Assembly (NCBI GenBank): GCA_031296115.1 | Contig: JARLGI010000124.1 | Coordinates: 51,144-115,143, forward strand | From: Acidobacteriota bacterium | GTDB lineage: Bacteria > Acidobacteriota > Terriglobia > Terriglobales > Acidobacteriaceae | Reading direction: 5' to 3' | DNA: 64,000 nt | Position numbers and translations under genes: made by a program | Notes under the pieces: generated by a model | Told to the model about the DNA's origin: nothing | The model's database searches: none | The model's input: the letters and a program-made list of their open reading frames with translations, nothing else | Shown here: in pieces, positions 51,457 to 63,158 of the stretch | Numbering within the stretch: position 1 is the stretch's first letter | Layout: each line of letters begins with the position of its first letter

Positions 51457-52380
51457 TCAGCGCTCCAGCGACTTGCGGTCCCACTTGCCGCATTCGGCAG
51501 CGGCCTCGTAAGTGCTCTGCAGGAAATCCATGAGAGCTTGTTTCGGAGACTCGGCCTGGCGCACGTCGTCGTACATCAGCAGAAACTCCTTCATCTGCGA
51601 ATGGTAGAAGGCCTGCTTGGGATCCACCGGCCACTCGGCGAACCCCGGCGGTTCCGGTGCGGCATAGGAATAGAAAGCGGGGCCGGTGATGTCGCCACCG
51701 CCGGGCCAGAATCCGGCGCTGCTGACTTCGTGCGAGTAAGCTTCGCGAGTGACCTTATCGGCCTCCGGCTTTTCCGGTGCCCTGCGTCCCGAGAAACGCG
51801 TGACCGCCAAGTCGAAGCTGCCCCAGAAAAAATGCACAGGACTCACCTTGCCGATGAAGCCGGCGCGGAATTCTTTGAACACCGTGTCCGTCCACAGCAG
51901 AATTCGCCACAATTCATGCGCTGCTTCGGCATCGTACGATGCGTGCACGCGGTCTTTCTCGAATCGGATCGGCTCGGGAACTTCCTGCGGCATCGTCCAG
52001 ATCTTTACCTGCACGCCGAGATCGTTCAGGGCCGACATGAACTCCTGGTAGAAATCGGCAACGCTCTGCGGCCGCAAGGCAAGCACACACGAGCCTCCGT
52101 CGCTGGTCTCGAGGATGAGCTTGTGGTCGATGAAATCGAAGCTGGCCTCGAGTCCTGCGCGCGCGCATGGCATGGTCAACGTGGTCATGCCGCGCGCCGT
52201 GACGTAGAAGGTCACGTTCCAGTAGTGGTTCACCATCGGACAAAGCTGGAGGCGGACTTTGCCGACGATCTGCGTCCACATGTGCAGCGTCGCCAGCGTG
52301 TCTTTCCAGCTCTCGAACGGCAATGCCGGAAGAACTTCCGACGTCAGCGTAGTTGCAGGCTTGCTTTGCAGGTTCGACAT
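51457..52380 (-). CDS. DUF5996 family protein
   Basis: A 307-residue cytoplasmic protein of the DUF5996 kind. Typical phrases are ALPFESWKDTLATLHMWTQIVGKVRL near the start, HYWNVTFYVTARGMTT near 60, FDFIDHKL near 86, and VHFFWGSFDLAVTRFSGRRAP near 200. A Pro/Gly-rich segment (SAGFWPGGGDITGPAFYSYAAPEPPGF) follows. No enzymatic motif is known for the family. I chose ATG 52380 (MSNLQSKPATT) because upstream residues in frame are not family-like. It is grouped with the UBP zinc finger. Confidence 0.75.
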   Translation of the reverse strand: MSNLQSKPATTLTSEVLPALPFESWKDTLATLHMWTQIVGKVRLQLCPMVNHYWNVTFYVTARGMTTLTMPCARAGLEASFDFIDHKLILETSDGGSCVLALRPQSVADFYQEFMSALNDLGVQVKIWTMPQEVPEPIRFEKDRVHASYDAEAAHELWRILLWTDTVFKEFRAGFIGKVSPVHFFWGSFDLAVTRFSGRRAPEKPEADKVTREAYSHEVSSAGFWPGGGDITGPAFYSYAAPEPPGFAEWPVDPKQAFYHSQMKEFLLMYDDVRQAESPKQALMDFLQSTYEAAAECGKWDRKSLER

Positions 52381-52681
52381 CCTCACCCCGGGTTGAAAGA
52401 TGTACGCACTCTGGGAATGGATGTTGGGGAATCGCGGAGGATGCACCGAATCTGCCGCCTGCCCCGGCAAGTATGAATACGGATTGGGCGGCACAGGTTC
52501 TCGGGCGGACAGGCTGCGAACTCGTCCCCGTTACTCAACAAGGCGAACTCGCTGCGCCCCTGTCCGCCCATGGCGCCGTTACAGCCAAGGGTAGTTCCGT
52601 TCCACTACACGATTTGTCACCGCGATGTGACGGTTTTGTAGTTTTTCGTGCCTCTGGCACGAGAGCAAGCCGAATGGGCGC
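52381..52681. other. Spacer between DHH and DUF5996 genes
   Basis: About 300 bases without a gene. Near 52647-52661, CGTGCC-TCT-GGCACG forms a small hairpin, but no U-tract follows on the minus strand. It probably holds the promoter of DUF5996. Confidence 0.4.
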
Positions 52682-53656
52682 TCATTCCAGCGGATGCGCG
52701 AGGTAACTGGCCCGCAGTTCCGCGACGATTTCCTGCGCCGCGTGGCGGGCCACTTCGAAGTCGTTGGGCGGAAACGAAATTGCCCCGACGCGCGCGTGCC
52801 CGCCTCCACCGTAGCGCTCACAAATCCTCGCCAGGTTTTCCATTTCCGTGGCTTGCGTCCAGGGATTCGAGCCGACCGAAACCTTCGTCCGGAAATGGCT
52901 CTTGCTGAGCCCGACGCTGTACACGCAAGTGGGATGCAGGTAGTACGGAATGAACTTGTTGTAGCCCTCCAGCTCGTGGTCGGTGACATCGAAGAACACC
53001 GTGCCGTCTTTGCACTGCGCGCGCTCGCACAGGATCTCGATAGAGCGGCGATGGCGATCCATCAGCGGCGGAATCAATGCGCTGACCATCGGATCGGCGA
53101 GAATCTCGGCCAGCGGCTTGTAGGCAAGCGTTGGAATCAGTTTGGGAATGAACTCCGAGTCCTGGTTGGCTTCGATGACCATCGTCAGCTTCATTGCCGG
53201 CGCCGCCATCTCGACCGCCGACTTGGGATCGTCGTACAGCGCCCCATCAATGATGTCGGCCCACTCGATGAGTTCGGTGACGGGGGCAGGATTAAAGCCG
53301 AAGCGCTGCTCGGTCACGGTCGCGATGAATTTCGTGCAGGAACGGTAATCGGGATCGTAGAACTTGTTGTTGCTCAATTCCTGCTCGAAGTGCGAGGCGT
53401 CTTCCGGAGTCAGAAAGGCGCTCTGGTGGTGATCGAACCACCAGTTGATGCGCGGCGAGGAGGAATACTTGAAATCGACGATGGCGTTCTCGTCACCCGT
53501 GAAATCATCCTCGTTGAAAAGAGATCCGGCGCGATGCACCAGCCCTTTGTATTCAAACTCGGCGTCGCGGATGCGCTCGCGGTAGAAGCGCGTGAACAGG
53601 GCCGCCGAGCAGGCGCCGTCGAAACACTTGTCGTGGTAAAAGACCCGAACCCTCAC
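52682..53656 (-). CDS. DHH-family phosphoesterase-like protein
   Basis: A 324-residue protein with two DHH-type domains. The N-terminal part has VFYHDKCFDGACSAALF, the acidic DFKYSSS and the diagnostic WWFDHHQSAF near residue 74; the C-terminal DHHA1 domain ends in YGGGGHARVGAISF. The DHH superfamily contains exonuclease RecJ, nanoRNase and cyclic-dinucleotide phosphodiesterases. The layout resembles the nanoRNase side, but the substrate is unknown. The start is GTG at 53656. It stands alone on its strand with non-coding spacers on both sides. Confidence 0.8.
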   Translation of the reverse strand: MRVRVFYHDKCFDGACSAALFTRFYRERIRDAEFEYKGLVHRAGSLFNEDDFTGDENAIVDFKYSSSPRINWWFDHHQSAFLTPEDASHFEQELSNNKFYDPDYRSCTKFIATVTEQRFGFNPAPVTELIEWADIIDGALYDDPKSAVEMAAPAMKLTMVIEANQDSEFIPKLIPTLAYKPLAEILADPMVSALIPPLMDRHRRSIEILCERAQCKDGTVFFDVTDHELEGYNKFIPYYLHPTCVYSVGLSKSHFRTKVSVGSNPWTQATEMENLARICERYGGGGHARVGAISFPPNDFEVARHAAQEIVAELRASYLAHPLE

Positions 53657-53773
53657 AGACCCCTTTCGACTACGGTGGATTCTCTGGACGAAAGCCTCTC
53701 AGGATACAGCATGTCGCCACCGCAAGCGAGGAGGAAGCGCAATCGGTAGTGTCTCAGCTTGAGACCCTGGCCG

Positions 53774-53929
53774 TTAATCGTTCTTTATGAGAGCTGCGAG
53801 TTTCAAAATGTCCGACTTAACGCCTTCGATGTCTTTTGGAGTAGCGGCAAATTCATTCTCGGTGTTCTTAAAGGCTTCTTTCGCGCGACGCTCCAAGTCC
53901 TTTATCTGCTGTTCCAATGTGCGTGTCAT
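53774..53929 (-). CDS. Small coiled-coil protein
   Basis: A 51-residue protein, mainly one charged helix (TRTLEQQIKDLERRAKEAFKN... ending KLAALIKND), of the kind that forms short coiled coils. GGAGG stands six bases before the ATG, so translation is likely. The frame remains open further upstream, but that part is not protein-like. Function unknown. It is convergent with no close neighbour and lies downstream of the zinc-ribbon membrane protein gene. Confidence 0.6.
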   Translation of the reverse strand: MTRTLEQQIKDLERRAKEAFKNTENEFAATPKDIEGVKSDILKLAALIKND

Positions 53930-54081
53930 TAAACCCTCCGAGTTTGGGTCGAATTTCGTCGCTTGCGGTAGCCGCCTTTTGCGGGCGGCATCACTGCTTG
54001 ATTCCGTGGCTTCTTGCCGACGCCACGCGCAATGAAAACGGGGCCAGCGGCCCCGTCTGAGTTCCATCGTTGATGGATTGG

Positions 54082-54585
54082 TTACCCGGCTTGCTTCTCC
54101 GCGATGTCACCAATAACAGGCAGCTTGAACATCTGGTGCTGATAGGCCTTAATCACTAAGAGTAACCACAACGCAAGCAAAGCCAGCCAGAAGAGAGGCC
54201 ACAGTATCATCCCTATGATCCACCCAATTCCGACGACGTGAAGGACAGACATGAAAATCATCAAGACTACCTCAATCACGACCAGCGCGCCGGCCGTGAA
54301 CAAGCACTGAAAGGAGTGAAAGCGCACAAAGCGATTGCGATTGTAGGGTTCGATCAACAAAAAGATAATCGCCGGAATGATGGTGAAGTAAGCGAGCATG
54401 CCGGCCACGTTCTCCGCGATCGGCTCCGCACTCACGGCCGGGCCGGAAGTCACAATCGGTGCCGGCGCCGGCGCTGACCCGGTGGAAGCACCGACAGGAG
54501 CGCTTGGCGCGGTCGCCTTGCCGCACTTCGGACAGAACGCTGCACCATCTGCCAACTGCGTACCACAAGCTGCACAGAATGCCAT
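54082..54585 (-). CDS. Zinc-ribbon membrane protein (DUF4870-like)
   Basis: A 167-residue protein. It begins with a zinc ribbon (FCAACGTQLADGAAFCPKCGK, two CxxC pairs) and a Pro/Ala-rich linker. The membrane part (about 60-160) has three or four spans with MLAYFTIIPAIIFLLIEPYNRN and RFHSFQCLFTAG, typical of DUF4870. An AGGAGG ribbon-strength ribosome-binding site sits at good distance from the ATG at 54585. Function unknown; it may sense or stabilise membrane complexes. Confidence 0.8.
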   Translation of the reverse strand: MAFCAACGTQLADGAAFCPKCGKATAPSAPVGASTGSAPAPAPIVTSGPAVSAEPIAENVAGMLAYFTIIPAIIFLLIEPYNRNRFVRFHSFQCLFTAGALVVIEVVLMIFMSVLHVVGIGWIIGMILWPLFWLALLALWLLLVIKAYQHQMFKLPVIGDIAEKQAG

Positions 54586-54811
54586 GCCAACCTCCTTTTC
54601 ACATTAAAGTTGGACGCCTTGCCGCGGAGGCCGGAAACGAATTACCCTGCGCTGGCCCCAGGCGTTACCTATCCGCGGCGGACGATAACAGAGTCAGGGT
54701 GGGAAGGCAAAAGAAAAATGACCCGGCACGGGCGTGCAGTGCCAAAACGGAACATCAATCCTGTTAGTAGTCTCGCCTTCTCGTACGAAAACGGAGCTCA
54801 GTGGATAACGT

Positions 54812-57742
<2,931 letters not shown>

Positions 57743-57856
57743 TTCTGTGTTCCTTGCTTAGGGAGCGCCGGCCGGAAATGCAGTGGGCGAGCGCAAATAC
57801 CCTCCTCCGGCACACTCCACCCCATTAAAAGGCTAACACATTGGATGCACGGGGCA

Positions 57857-57922
57857 GCAATTAGCAGCTAGCAATAGCGACAAGCAATCAGCAACTAGCA
57901 ATCGGCAACTAGCAGTCAGCAG
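57857..57922. repeat. TAGCAACTAGCAAT-type simple repeat
   Basis: About five imperfect units of the kind AGCAACTAGCAATC and variants. The same words occur at 46224-46325 and at the end of xerD (58033-58070). Confidence 0.7.
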
Positions 57923-57954
57923 GCTGTGCGGCCGCGGAAAATTCTTTTAGCTTT

Positions 57955-58000
57955 GTCATCCTGAGCAACGAACGCAGCGAGGAGTCGAAGGACCCCTATT
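57955..58000 (+). repeat. GTCATCCTGAGC-type dispersed repeat
   Basis: Runs GTCATCCTGAGCAACGAACG..., then AGGAGTCGAAGGACCCCTATT, like the copies at 7544-7593 (opposite strand) and 32419-32462. Confidence 0.75.
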
Positions 58001-58056
58001 CCCGCGACAACCCTTGTGCCCCCGCTGCGCGGCTAATGCCTGCTAACCGCTAATTG

Positions 58057-58980
58057 CTAGTTGCTGGTCGCCTTCTTCGCATGCGGATGCGTCCGGTCGT
58101 ACACGTCCATCACGTGCTTGACCGTTAGTTGCGTATAACGCTGCGTGGTGGAGAGCCGCTCGTGGCCGAGCATCTCCTGGATGGCACGCAGGTCGGCGCC
58201 TTCTTCCAGCATGTGCGTGCCGAAGGCATGGCGGAGCGTATGAGGATGAACGTCAGGCGACAGTCCGCGGGCGACAGCAATCTGCTTGACGATGCGGCCA
58301 ACACTGCGCGTGGTCAAGCGCGCTCCGCGCAGATTAATAAGGAGCGCCCTTTCCGTGGTGCGCTTCGTTTCCCCCAGCACCCGTTGGCGCGCCGGAAGAT
58401 ACGTCTGCACCGCCGCCTTCGCCGAGTCGCCAAACGGCACGTAGCGCTCCTTGCGGCCCTTGCCGCGAACCAGCACCACCTCTTGCGACCAGCGAATGTC
58501 GTCCAAGTTGATGCCGATGAGTTCCGAGTTGCGAATCCCGCAGCCGTAAAGCAATTCCAGGATGACCTGGTCGCGCTCGGCGAAGGCCGAACACTCCGGC
58601 ATCGCCGAATCCAGCACGATGTTGACCTCTTCGACCGTCGGCACGCGCGGCAGCTTCTTCGGCAGCTTGGGCGTGGCGACCAGCGCCGCCGGGTTCTGCT
58701 CGACTTCACCCTCCTGCGCCAGCCACTTGTACAGCGACCGCAGCGCCGCCAAGGCGCGCGCCACCGAGGTCTTGCTCAGACCGCGCTCATAAAGATGCGA
58801 AAGGTACCCGCGAATCAGGACATGGTCGATATCGCGCCACGGCTGCGGGCCGACGTACTCCGCGAATTGCGCCAGGTCGGTGGTGTACGCCTTGATGGTG
58901 TGCGGCGACGCGTTTCGCTCGCGCAGCGCGCGAAGGAAGTTGGCGATGGCCTTTTCGACGATGGTGGCGCACTTGGTCAT
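58057..58980 (-). CDS. Tyrosine recombinase, XerC/XerD type (first of a tandem pair)
   Basis: A 307-residue site-specific recombinase of the kind that resolves chromosome dimers. A core-binding domain (about 1-90) precedes the catalytic domain. Catalytic residues are the Arg in [13 protein letters not shown], Lys in [19 protein letters not shown] (His, Arg), [15 protein letters not shown] (His and nucleophile Tyr). All six seem intact. The start is ATG 58980, overlapping the stop of the second recombinase gene in ATGA, so the pair is co-translated. The final KKATSN residues are written by the downstream simple repeat. Confidence 0.9.
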   Translation of the reverse strand: MTKCATIVEKAIANFLRALRERNASPHTIKAYTTDLAQFAEYVGPQPWRDIDHVLIRGYLSHLYERGLSKTSVARALAALRSLYKWLAQEGEVEQNPAALVATPKLPKKLPRVPTVEEVNIVLDSAMPECSAFAERDQVILELLYGCGIRNSELIGINLDDIRWSQEVVLVRGKGRKERYVPFGDSAKAAVQTYLPARQRVLGETKRTTERALLINLRGARLTTRSVGRIVKQIAVARGLSPDVHPHTLRHAFGTHMLEEGADLRAIQEMLGHERLSTTQRYTQLTVKHVMDVYDRTHPHAKKATSN

Positions 58981-59915
58981 TCGCTGCTCGTCTTCGCCCG
59001 CTCCTTGCTCCGCGGGTGATGCTGCTTGTACACCTTGCTCAGCCGATCCAGCGCCAGGTGCGTGTACACCTGCGTCGTCGAAATGTCGGCGTGGCCCAGG
59101 ATGGTCTGCACGGTGCGCAGGTCGGCGCCGTTCTCTACCATGTGCGTGGCGCAACTATGGCGCAGCATGTGCGGGCTGGCGTGTCGCGACTGCGTGGAAG
59201 CGGCATTCACCATCTGCCACACCCGCTGCCGCGTGATGCCCCGCGCGCCGCGAGCAATAAACAGATGCGGCGACGACTTCCCTGCCGCCAGCACCGGACG
59301 CGCGTTCCGCAAATATTCCTGCACGACTTCCTGCGCGGCGCGGCCCAGCGGCACAATCCGTTCCTTATCGCCCTTGCCGCGTACCAGCACATAGCCCAGT
59401 TCCAGCTTCAGGTCTTCGAGCTTGAGCGTAACGACCTCGGTGACGCGCAGCGCTCCCGCATAAAAGACTTCCAGCATCGCCCGGTCGCGGAGCCCGAGAG
59501 CCTGCGACATGCGATCGTCCCTGGCCCTCGGCGGACCCTGCAGAACGCTTTCGACCTCATCAGCCGCCAGCGACTTCGGCAGCACCTTCCACTGCTTGGG
59601 CGAATCGAGATTCAACGTCGGATCAACCGTGATGTAGCGGTCCAGCAGCAGGTACCGGTAGAAATGCCTTAACGCCGACAGCTTGCGCGCGACGCTTCGG
59701 CCATCCAGGCCGTTCGACAGCAGCGAATTCAGGAAGTCGCGCACGTCCTGCCGCCGCGCGTCACGCGGCGCCCGCTTCCGCTTCAGCAGAAATTCCGAGT
59801 ACTGCTCCAGGTCGGAGTGGTAGGCCGCCACGCTGAGCGGCGCCACCCCCTTCTCGACCTTCAGGTAGTCGAGAAAAGAGTTCAGCAGCCGAAGATTGGG
59901 ATCTACACTCTGCAC
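58977..59915 (-). CDS. Tyrosine recombinase, XerC/XerD type (second of the pair)
   Basis: A 312-residue recombinase with the same layout: an N-terminal SAM-like domain with [21 protein letters not shown], then the catalytic part. Catalytic residues lie in [12 protein letters not shown] (Arg), [11 protein letters not shown] (Lys), [11 protein letters not shown] (His, Arg) and [16 protein letters not shown] (His, Tyr). It encodes the upstream member of an overlapping pair; which is XerC and which XerD cannot be told without comparison. The start is GTG 59915; the ribosome-binding site is weak. Adjacent xerC-xerD genes are uncommon, as they usually sit apart. Confidence 0.9.
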   Translation of the reverse strand: MQSVDPNLRLLNSFLDYLKVEKGVAPLSVAAYHSDLEQYSEFLLKRKRAPRDARRQDVRDFLNSLLSNGLDGRSVARKLSALRHFYRYLLLDRYITVDPTLNLDSPKQWKVLPKSLAADEVESVLQGPPRARDDRMSQALGLRDRAMLEVFYAGALRVTEVVTLKLEDLKLELGYVLVRGKGDKERIVPLGRAAQEVVQEYLRNARPVLAAGKSSPHLFIARGARGITRQRVWQMVNAASTQSRHASPHMLRHSCATHMVENGADLRTVQTILGHADISTTQVYTHLALDRLSKVYKQHHPRSKERAKTSSE

Positions 59916-60303
59916 GAGATGAGTATGGGGCAAAGTTCGCCACGTGAGAATAATCAGGGAGATTCGCGCCGTGGTAGGGGTGCTTGCGTCCTGCACCTTG
60001 CGGCGCCACGGCTGGAGATTGTCTCTCGGCAAGATTGTGAGGTTCGGCAGGCGGCAAGACCTGCCACGAGGCGAGCCGCGAAGCGGCGGCTTTGCCGTTA
60101 GCCCAGCGCGGAAGCGCCGGGTAGAGGGGGAAAAAACGCCGAGCCCCGTAGGGGCGGCACTGGTCATACCGATTCTCTGTCAAGAAAACCGCTGTGAACG
60201 GTGCCGCCGGCTGAAGCCGGCTCTCTTCCAAATGACATCCAGACGCGGGGCTGAAGCCCCGCTCTACCCGAACGTCTTCGGGACTCGTCGCGGCGATCCA
60301 GGA
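59916..60303. repeat. Hairpin-rich spacer between xer genes and lepB
   Basis: Contains perfect tetraloop hairpins GCCGGC-TGAA-GCCGGC at 60206-60221 and GCGGGGC-TGAA-GCCCCGC at 60245-60262, and several imperfect GC-rich inverted repeats upstream (60040-60160). No gene is seen. Confidence 0.7.
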
Positions 60304-60909
60304 TTACTGCAGTTTGCCCAGCTTGGTCATCGGCCAGTAGCCGAACACGGCCTTGCCGTAGATGTAGTCGTCGCTCACCGGGCCGAAGTCGCGGCTGTCG
60401 TTCGACAGGTTGCGGTGGTCGCCCATCACAAAGTAGGAGTGCGCCGGCAGCACCGTCTCGGGGTATGAGTGCACGTCGTCGTACTCGTCGGGCACATATG
60501 GCTCGCTCAGGCGGACGCCGTTCACCACGACCACGCCATCCTGGATCTTCACCCGGTCGCCCGGCACGCCGACCACGCGCTTGATGTAGCTCTTGGCCGG
60601 GTCGCGCGGATAGCGGAAGACAATGACATCGCCGCGCTCGATGGGCTCCAGCTTGTACACGAACTTGTTGATAAACACGCGCTCCTGGTCCTGGAGCGTG
60701 GGCATCATGCTGGTGCCTTCCACTTTGACGGGCTGATAAAGAAAGATGATGAAAAACGCCGACACGGCCAGCGAAATCATTACATCTCGCAGCCATCCCG
60801 ATACCGCAGGCCGCAACCGCGGCGGCGCTACTTTGCGAGGCGCCGGCTGCTGGCCGCGCGGACCCTGCTGGTTGTCTTCCTTGTGGGGAACTACGCTCAT
60901 CAATCTCAT
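60304..60909 (-). CDS. lepB: Signal peptidase I
   Basis: A 201-residue inner-membrane serine protease that removes signal peptides from exported proteins. One span lies at about residues 42-58 (VMISLAVSAFFIIFLYQP). The catalytic Ser is in VEGTSMMPTL, and the Lys in DPAKSYIKRVVGVPGD. GDHRNLSNDSRDFG and the final GYWPMTKLG complete the family boxes. It is divergent from the glycosyltransferase operon and its N-terminal tail is Pro/Arg-rich. The start is ATG 60909; ATG 60900 is possible. Confidence 0.95.
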   Translation of the reverse strand: MRLMSVVPHKEDNQQGPRGQQPAPRKVAPPRLRPAVSGWLRDVMISLAVSAFFIIFLYQPVKVEGTSMMPTLQDQERVFINKFVYKLEPIERGDVIVFRYPRDPAKSYIKRVVGVPGDRVKIQDGVVVVNGVRLSEPYVPDEYDDVHSYPETVLPAHSYFVMGDHRNLSNDSRDFGPVSDDYIYGKAVFGYWPMTKLGKLQ

Positions 60910-61033
60910 TAGACGGCCAACCAGCAGTATAGTTCACCCGGCGGAGTTGAAAAACCCCCTGGGTTTTGTCCAGCGGCCTGGGCCCCTGGAGCCATCGTTT
61001 CTACTGCATACGGTACAATTTACGTTGCTCTCC

Positions 61034-62356
61034 ATGCACCTGAAAGCCCATCCGGCGCAGACAGCGCCAGTCCCCGGAACATCCCAGACCCGACCCAAGT
61101 CCTCCTGGGAGTCGCCGGGATGGATGGTCGCCATCGCCTTCCTGGCGCGGGTTTTGTATATCGCAATCGGGCACTCGTATCGCTTTCGCACCACCGACGC
61201 CAACTTCAGCTTCGGCTGGGAGATGGGCCGCATCGCCTACTCCATCGCCAACGGTCACGGCTTTGCCTCGCCGTTCGGCGGCGACACCGGGCCCTCCGCC
61301 TGGAACACCCCTATCTATCCCTGGATTATCTCGGTCGCGTTTCGCCTTTTCGGGAGCTATACGCACGCAGCGGCGTTCGCACTGCTGGTCTTTAATAGCA
61401 TTTTCGCTGCCCTGACCTGCTGGCCCATCTACCGCATCGCGCGGCACGTCTTCAACGAGAAAGTCGCCGTCTGGTCCGGATGGATCTGGGCCCTGCTGCC
61501 CTTCACCATCTATTGGGCCGTGCGCTTCGTGTGGGAAACCAGCCTCTCGACCTTCATCCTGGCGCTGCTGCTGATGCTGACGCTCGAGATGGAAGGCGAC
61601 GACCGCCTCTCCTCGTGGTTCGGCTACGGATTGTTGTGGGGCGTGGAGGCGCTGACCAATCCCTCTGCGCTGTCGTTCCTCCCCTTCGCCGGAGGCTGGC
61701 TTGCGTATCAGCTCATTCGTCGCGGCAAGCGCTTCCTGCTGCCTGCGGCGCTCAGCGCGGTCGTCTTCTGGATGACCATGATGCCCTGGCTGGTGCGGAA
61801 CTACGAGGTCTTCCACCGCCCGGTTTTCGTGCGCGACAACGTGGGGGTCGAGGTCCGCTGTGGGAACAATCCCGTCGCCGAGGGCGTGTGGGTGTTCTAC
61901 TACCATCCCAGCCAGAACCCGTTTCAGTACGACCTGTACAAGAAGATGGGCGAGGCCGACTTCGCCGCGCTGCAGGGCCGGCTTGCTCGGCAGTGGATAA
62001 GTGAAAATCCAGGAAAATTCGCCACTATCACCTTCCGTAAGTTCATTTATTTCTGGAATGGCCTGCCGCGGCTGACGAAATATCCGCAGCTGGAGCAGTT
62101 CAAGAACTCGCTGTATCTCGCCTCATCGCTGGTGGGGACATTCGGGCTGATCCTCGCCATAAAACGCCGCGTCCATGGCGTATTTCTGTTTGCTTGCCTC
62201 ATCATCGTTTACCCGCTCGTTTACTATGTTAGTTTCACGTCGCCGCGGTACCGGCATCCTATCGATCCGGTGCTGCTGATTCTGGGAGTCTACCTGGTGT
62301 CTGAAGCGCGCCCGCGCACCGCAACTACCCAGGCTGGGAGTCCATCCCGTGCCTGA
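61034..62356 (+). CDS. Membrane glycosyltransferase (GT39/GT83-like)
   Basis: A 440-residue membrane protein with about ten spans, like polyprenyl-phosphate-sugar-dependent mannosyl- or arabinosyl-type transferases. The first periplasmic loop has Asp in TTDANFSFGWEMGRIAYSIA and the stretch GHGFASPFGGD and WNTPIYPW, comparable with the acidic pairs of the fold. It is followed by an eight-base overlap with a GT2-family gene that probably makes the lipid-linked sugar donor. A TACAAT box at 61013-61018 and ATG 61034 mark the promoter and start. It may glycosylate lipid or protein outside the membrane. Confidence 0.8.
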   Translation: MHLKAHPAQTAPVPGTSQTRPKSSWESPGWMVAIAFLARVLYIAIGHSYRFRTTDANFSFGWEMGRIAYSIANGHGFASPFGGDTGPSAWNTPIYPWIISVAFRLFGSYTHAAAFALLVFNSIFAALTCWPIYRIARHVFNEKVAVWSGWIWALLPFTIYWAVRFVWETSLSTFILALLLMLTLEMEGDDRLSSWFGYGLLWGVEALTNPSALSFLPFAGGWLAYQLIRRGKRFLLPAALSAVVFWMTMMPWLVRNYEVFHRPVFVRDNVGVEVRCGNNPVAEGVWVFYYHPSQNPFQYDLYKKMGEADFAALQGRLARQWISENPGKFATITFRKFIYFWNGLPRLTKYPQLEQFKNSLYLASSLVGTFGLILAIKRRVHGVFLFACLIIVYPLVYYVSFTSPRYRHPIDPVLLILGVYLVSEARPRTATTQAGSPSRA

Positions 62357-63149
62357 AGCGCTCTCTCCCACGCAAGCGTCTGATGGCGCTGACGAGCTGG
62401 CTGAGGTTTATGCGGGCGACACCTTGACGCAGTTCCGCACGCTCTCCATCATCATCCCGGTTTACAACGAACATCGCACCGTGATGAAGCTGTTGCAGCA
62501 GGTTGCGCGCCAGCCGCTCAGCCTGCAGAAAGAGCTCATCATTGTGGACGACTGCTCCTCCGACGGCACGCGCGAGTTTCTGCAGCAGAGCGATCTGCCG
62601 GCGCTGCTGGGCGCCGACGGCGCCAACTCCGTCAAGCTGCTGTTCCACGACAAGAACCAAGGCAAGGGCGCCGCCGTGCGCACCGCGCTGGAGCATGTGA
62701 CCGGCGAGATCGTACTCATCCAGGACGCCGACCTGGAGTACGATCCCCGCGATTATCCTGCGCTGATTACGCCGATTCTGGAGGGCCACGCTGACGCCGT
62801 CTTCGGCAACCGCTTCCACTCCGGTTCGCACCGCGTCCCGCGCTACTACCGCTATCTGTTGAACCGCGCTTTCTCGCTGGTGTGCAATGCGCTGACCGGG
62901 CTCGCCGTCCACGACGTCACCGCCTGCTACAAGGTCTTTCGCCGCGAGATCTTCTCCCGCATGACCATTCGCTCCGACCGCTTCAGCATTGAGACGGAAA
63001 TCACCGTCAAGCTGGCGAAGATGGGCGTGCGGATTTACGAGGTGCCCATCGTGTACCACGGCCGCACCTACGCTGAAGGCAAGAAAATCAGCTGGACCGA
63101 CGGCGTCGCCGCCCTTTACCACCTCGTACGCTACCAGCTGAAAGACTAG
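62349..63149 (+). CDS. GT2-family glycosyltransferase (dolichyl/undecaprenyl-phosphate type)
   Basis: A 266-residue cytoplasmic glycosyltransferase of the polyprenyl-phosphate type. The nucleotide-sugar site is SIIIPVYNEHRTVMKLL, ELIIVDDCSSDGT; the DxD-like motif follows in LIQDADLEYDPRD. It then has FGNRFHSGSHRVPRYYRY, KVFRRE and a VPIVYHGRTYAEGKKI end. There is no membrane domain. Its GTG start lies inside the preceding gene, eight bases before its stop, so they are one operon. It should form a lipid-linked sugar for the upstream membrane transferase. Confidence 0.88.
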   Translation: MPEALSPTQASDGADELAEVYAGDTLTQFRTLSIIIPVYNEHRTVMKLLQQVARQPLSLQKELIIVDDCSSDGTREFLQQSDLPALLGADGANSVKLLFHDKNQGKGAAVRTALEHVTGEIVLIQDADLEYDPRDYPALITPILEGHADAVFGNRFHSGSHRVPRYYRYLLNRAFSLVCNALTGLAVHDVTACYKVFRREIFSRMTIRSDRFSIETEITVKLAKMGVRIYEVPIVYHGRTYAEGKKISWTDGVAALYHLVRYQLKD

Positions 63150-63158
63150 CGCGGTCGC

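Larger units (their letters stand above)
57743..58056. other. Repeat-filled gap upstream of secA and downstream of xerD
   Basis: No gene is seen. From 57857 to 57922 runs a TAGCAGCTAGCAATAGCGAC/CAACTAGCAATCGGCAAC simple repeat. From 57955 to 58000 runs a GTCATCCTGAGC-type repeat. A further simple-repeat patch, GCTAATTGCTAGTTGCTGG, crosses the end of xerD. Confidence 0.65.

Noticed and set aside
52647..52661. Hairpin CGTGCC-TCT-GGCACG as terminator of the DHH gene
   Set aside because: On the minus strand it is followed by A-rich, not T-rich, sequence, so it does not fit an intrinsic terminator.
57857..58070. CRISPR-like array of AGCAACTAGCAAT units
   Set aside because: Units are 7-14 bases, imperfect and without unique spacers of regular length; no cas gene is nearby.
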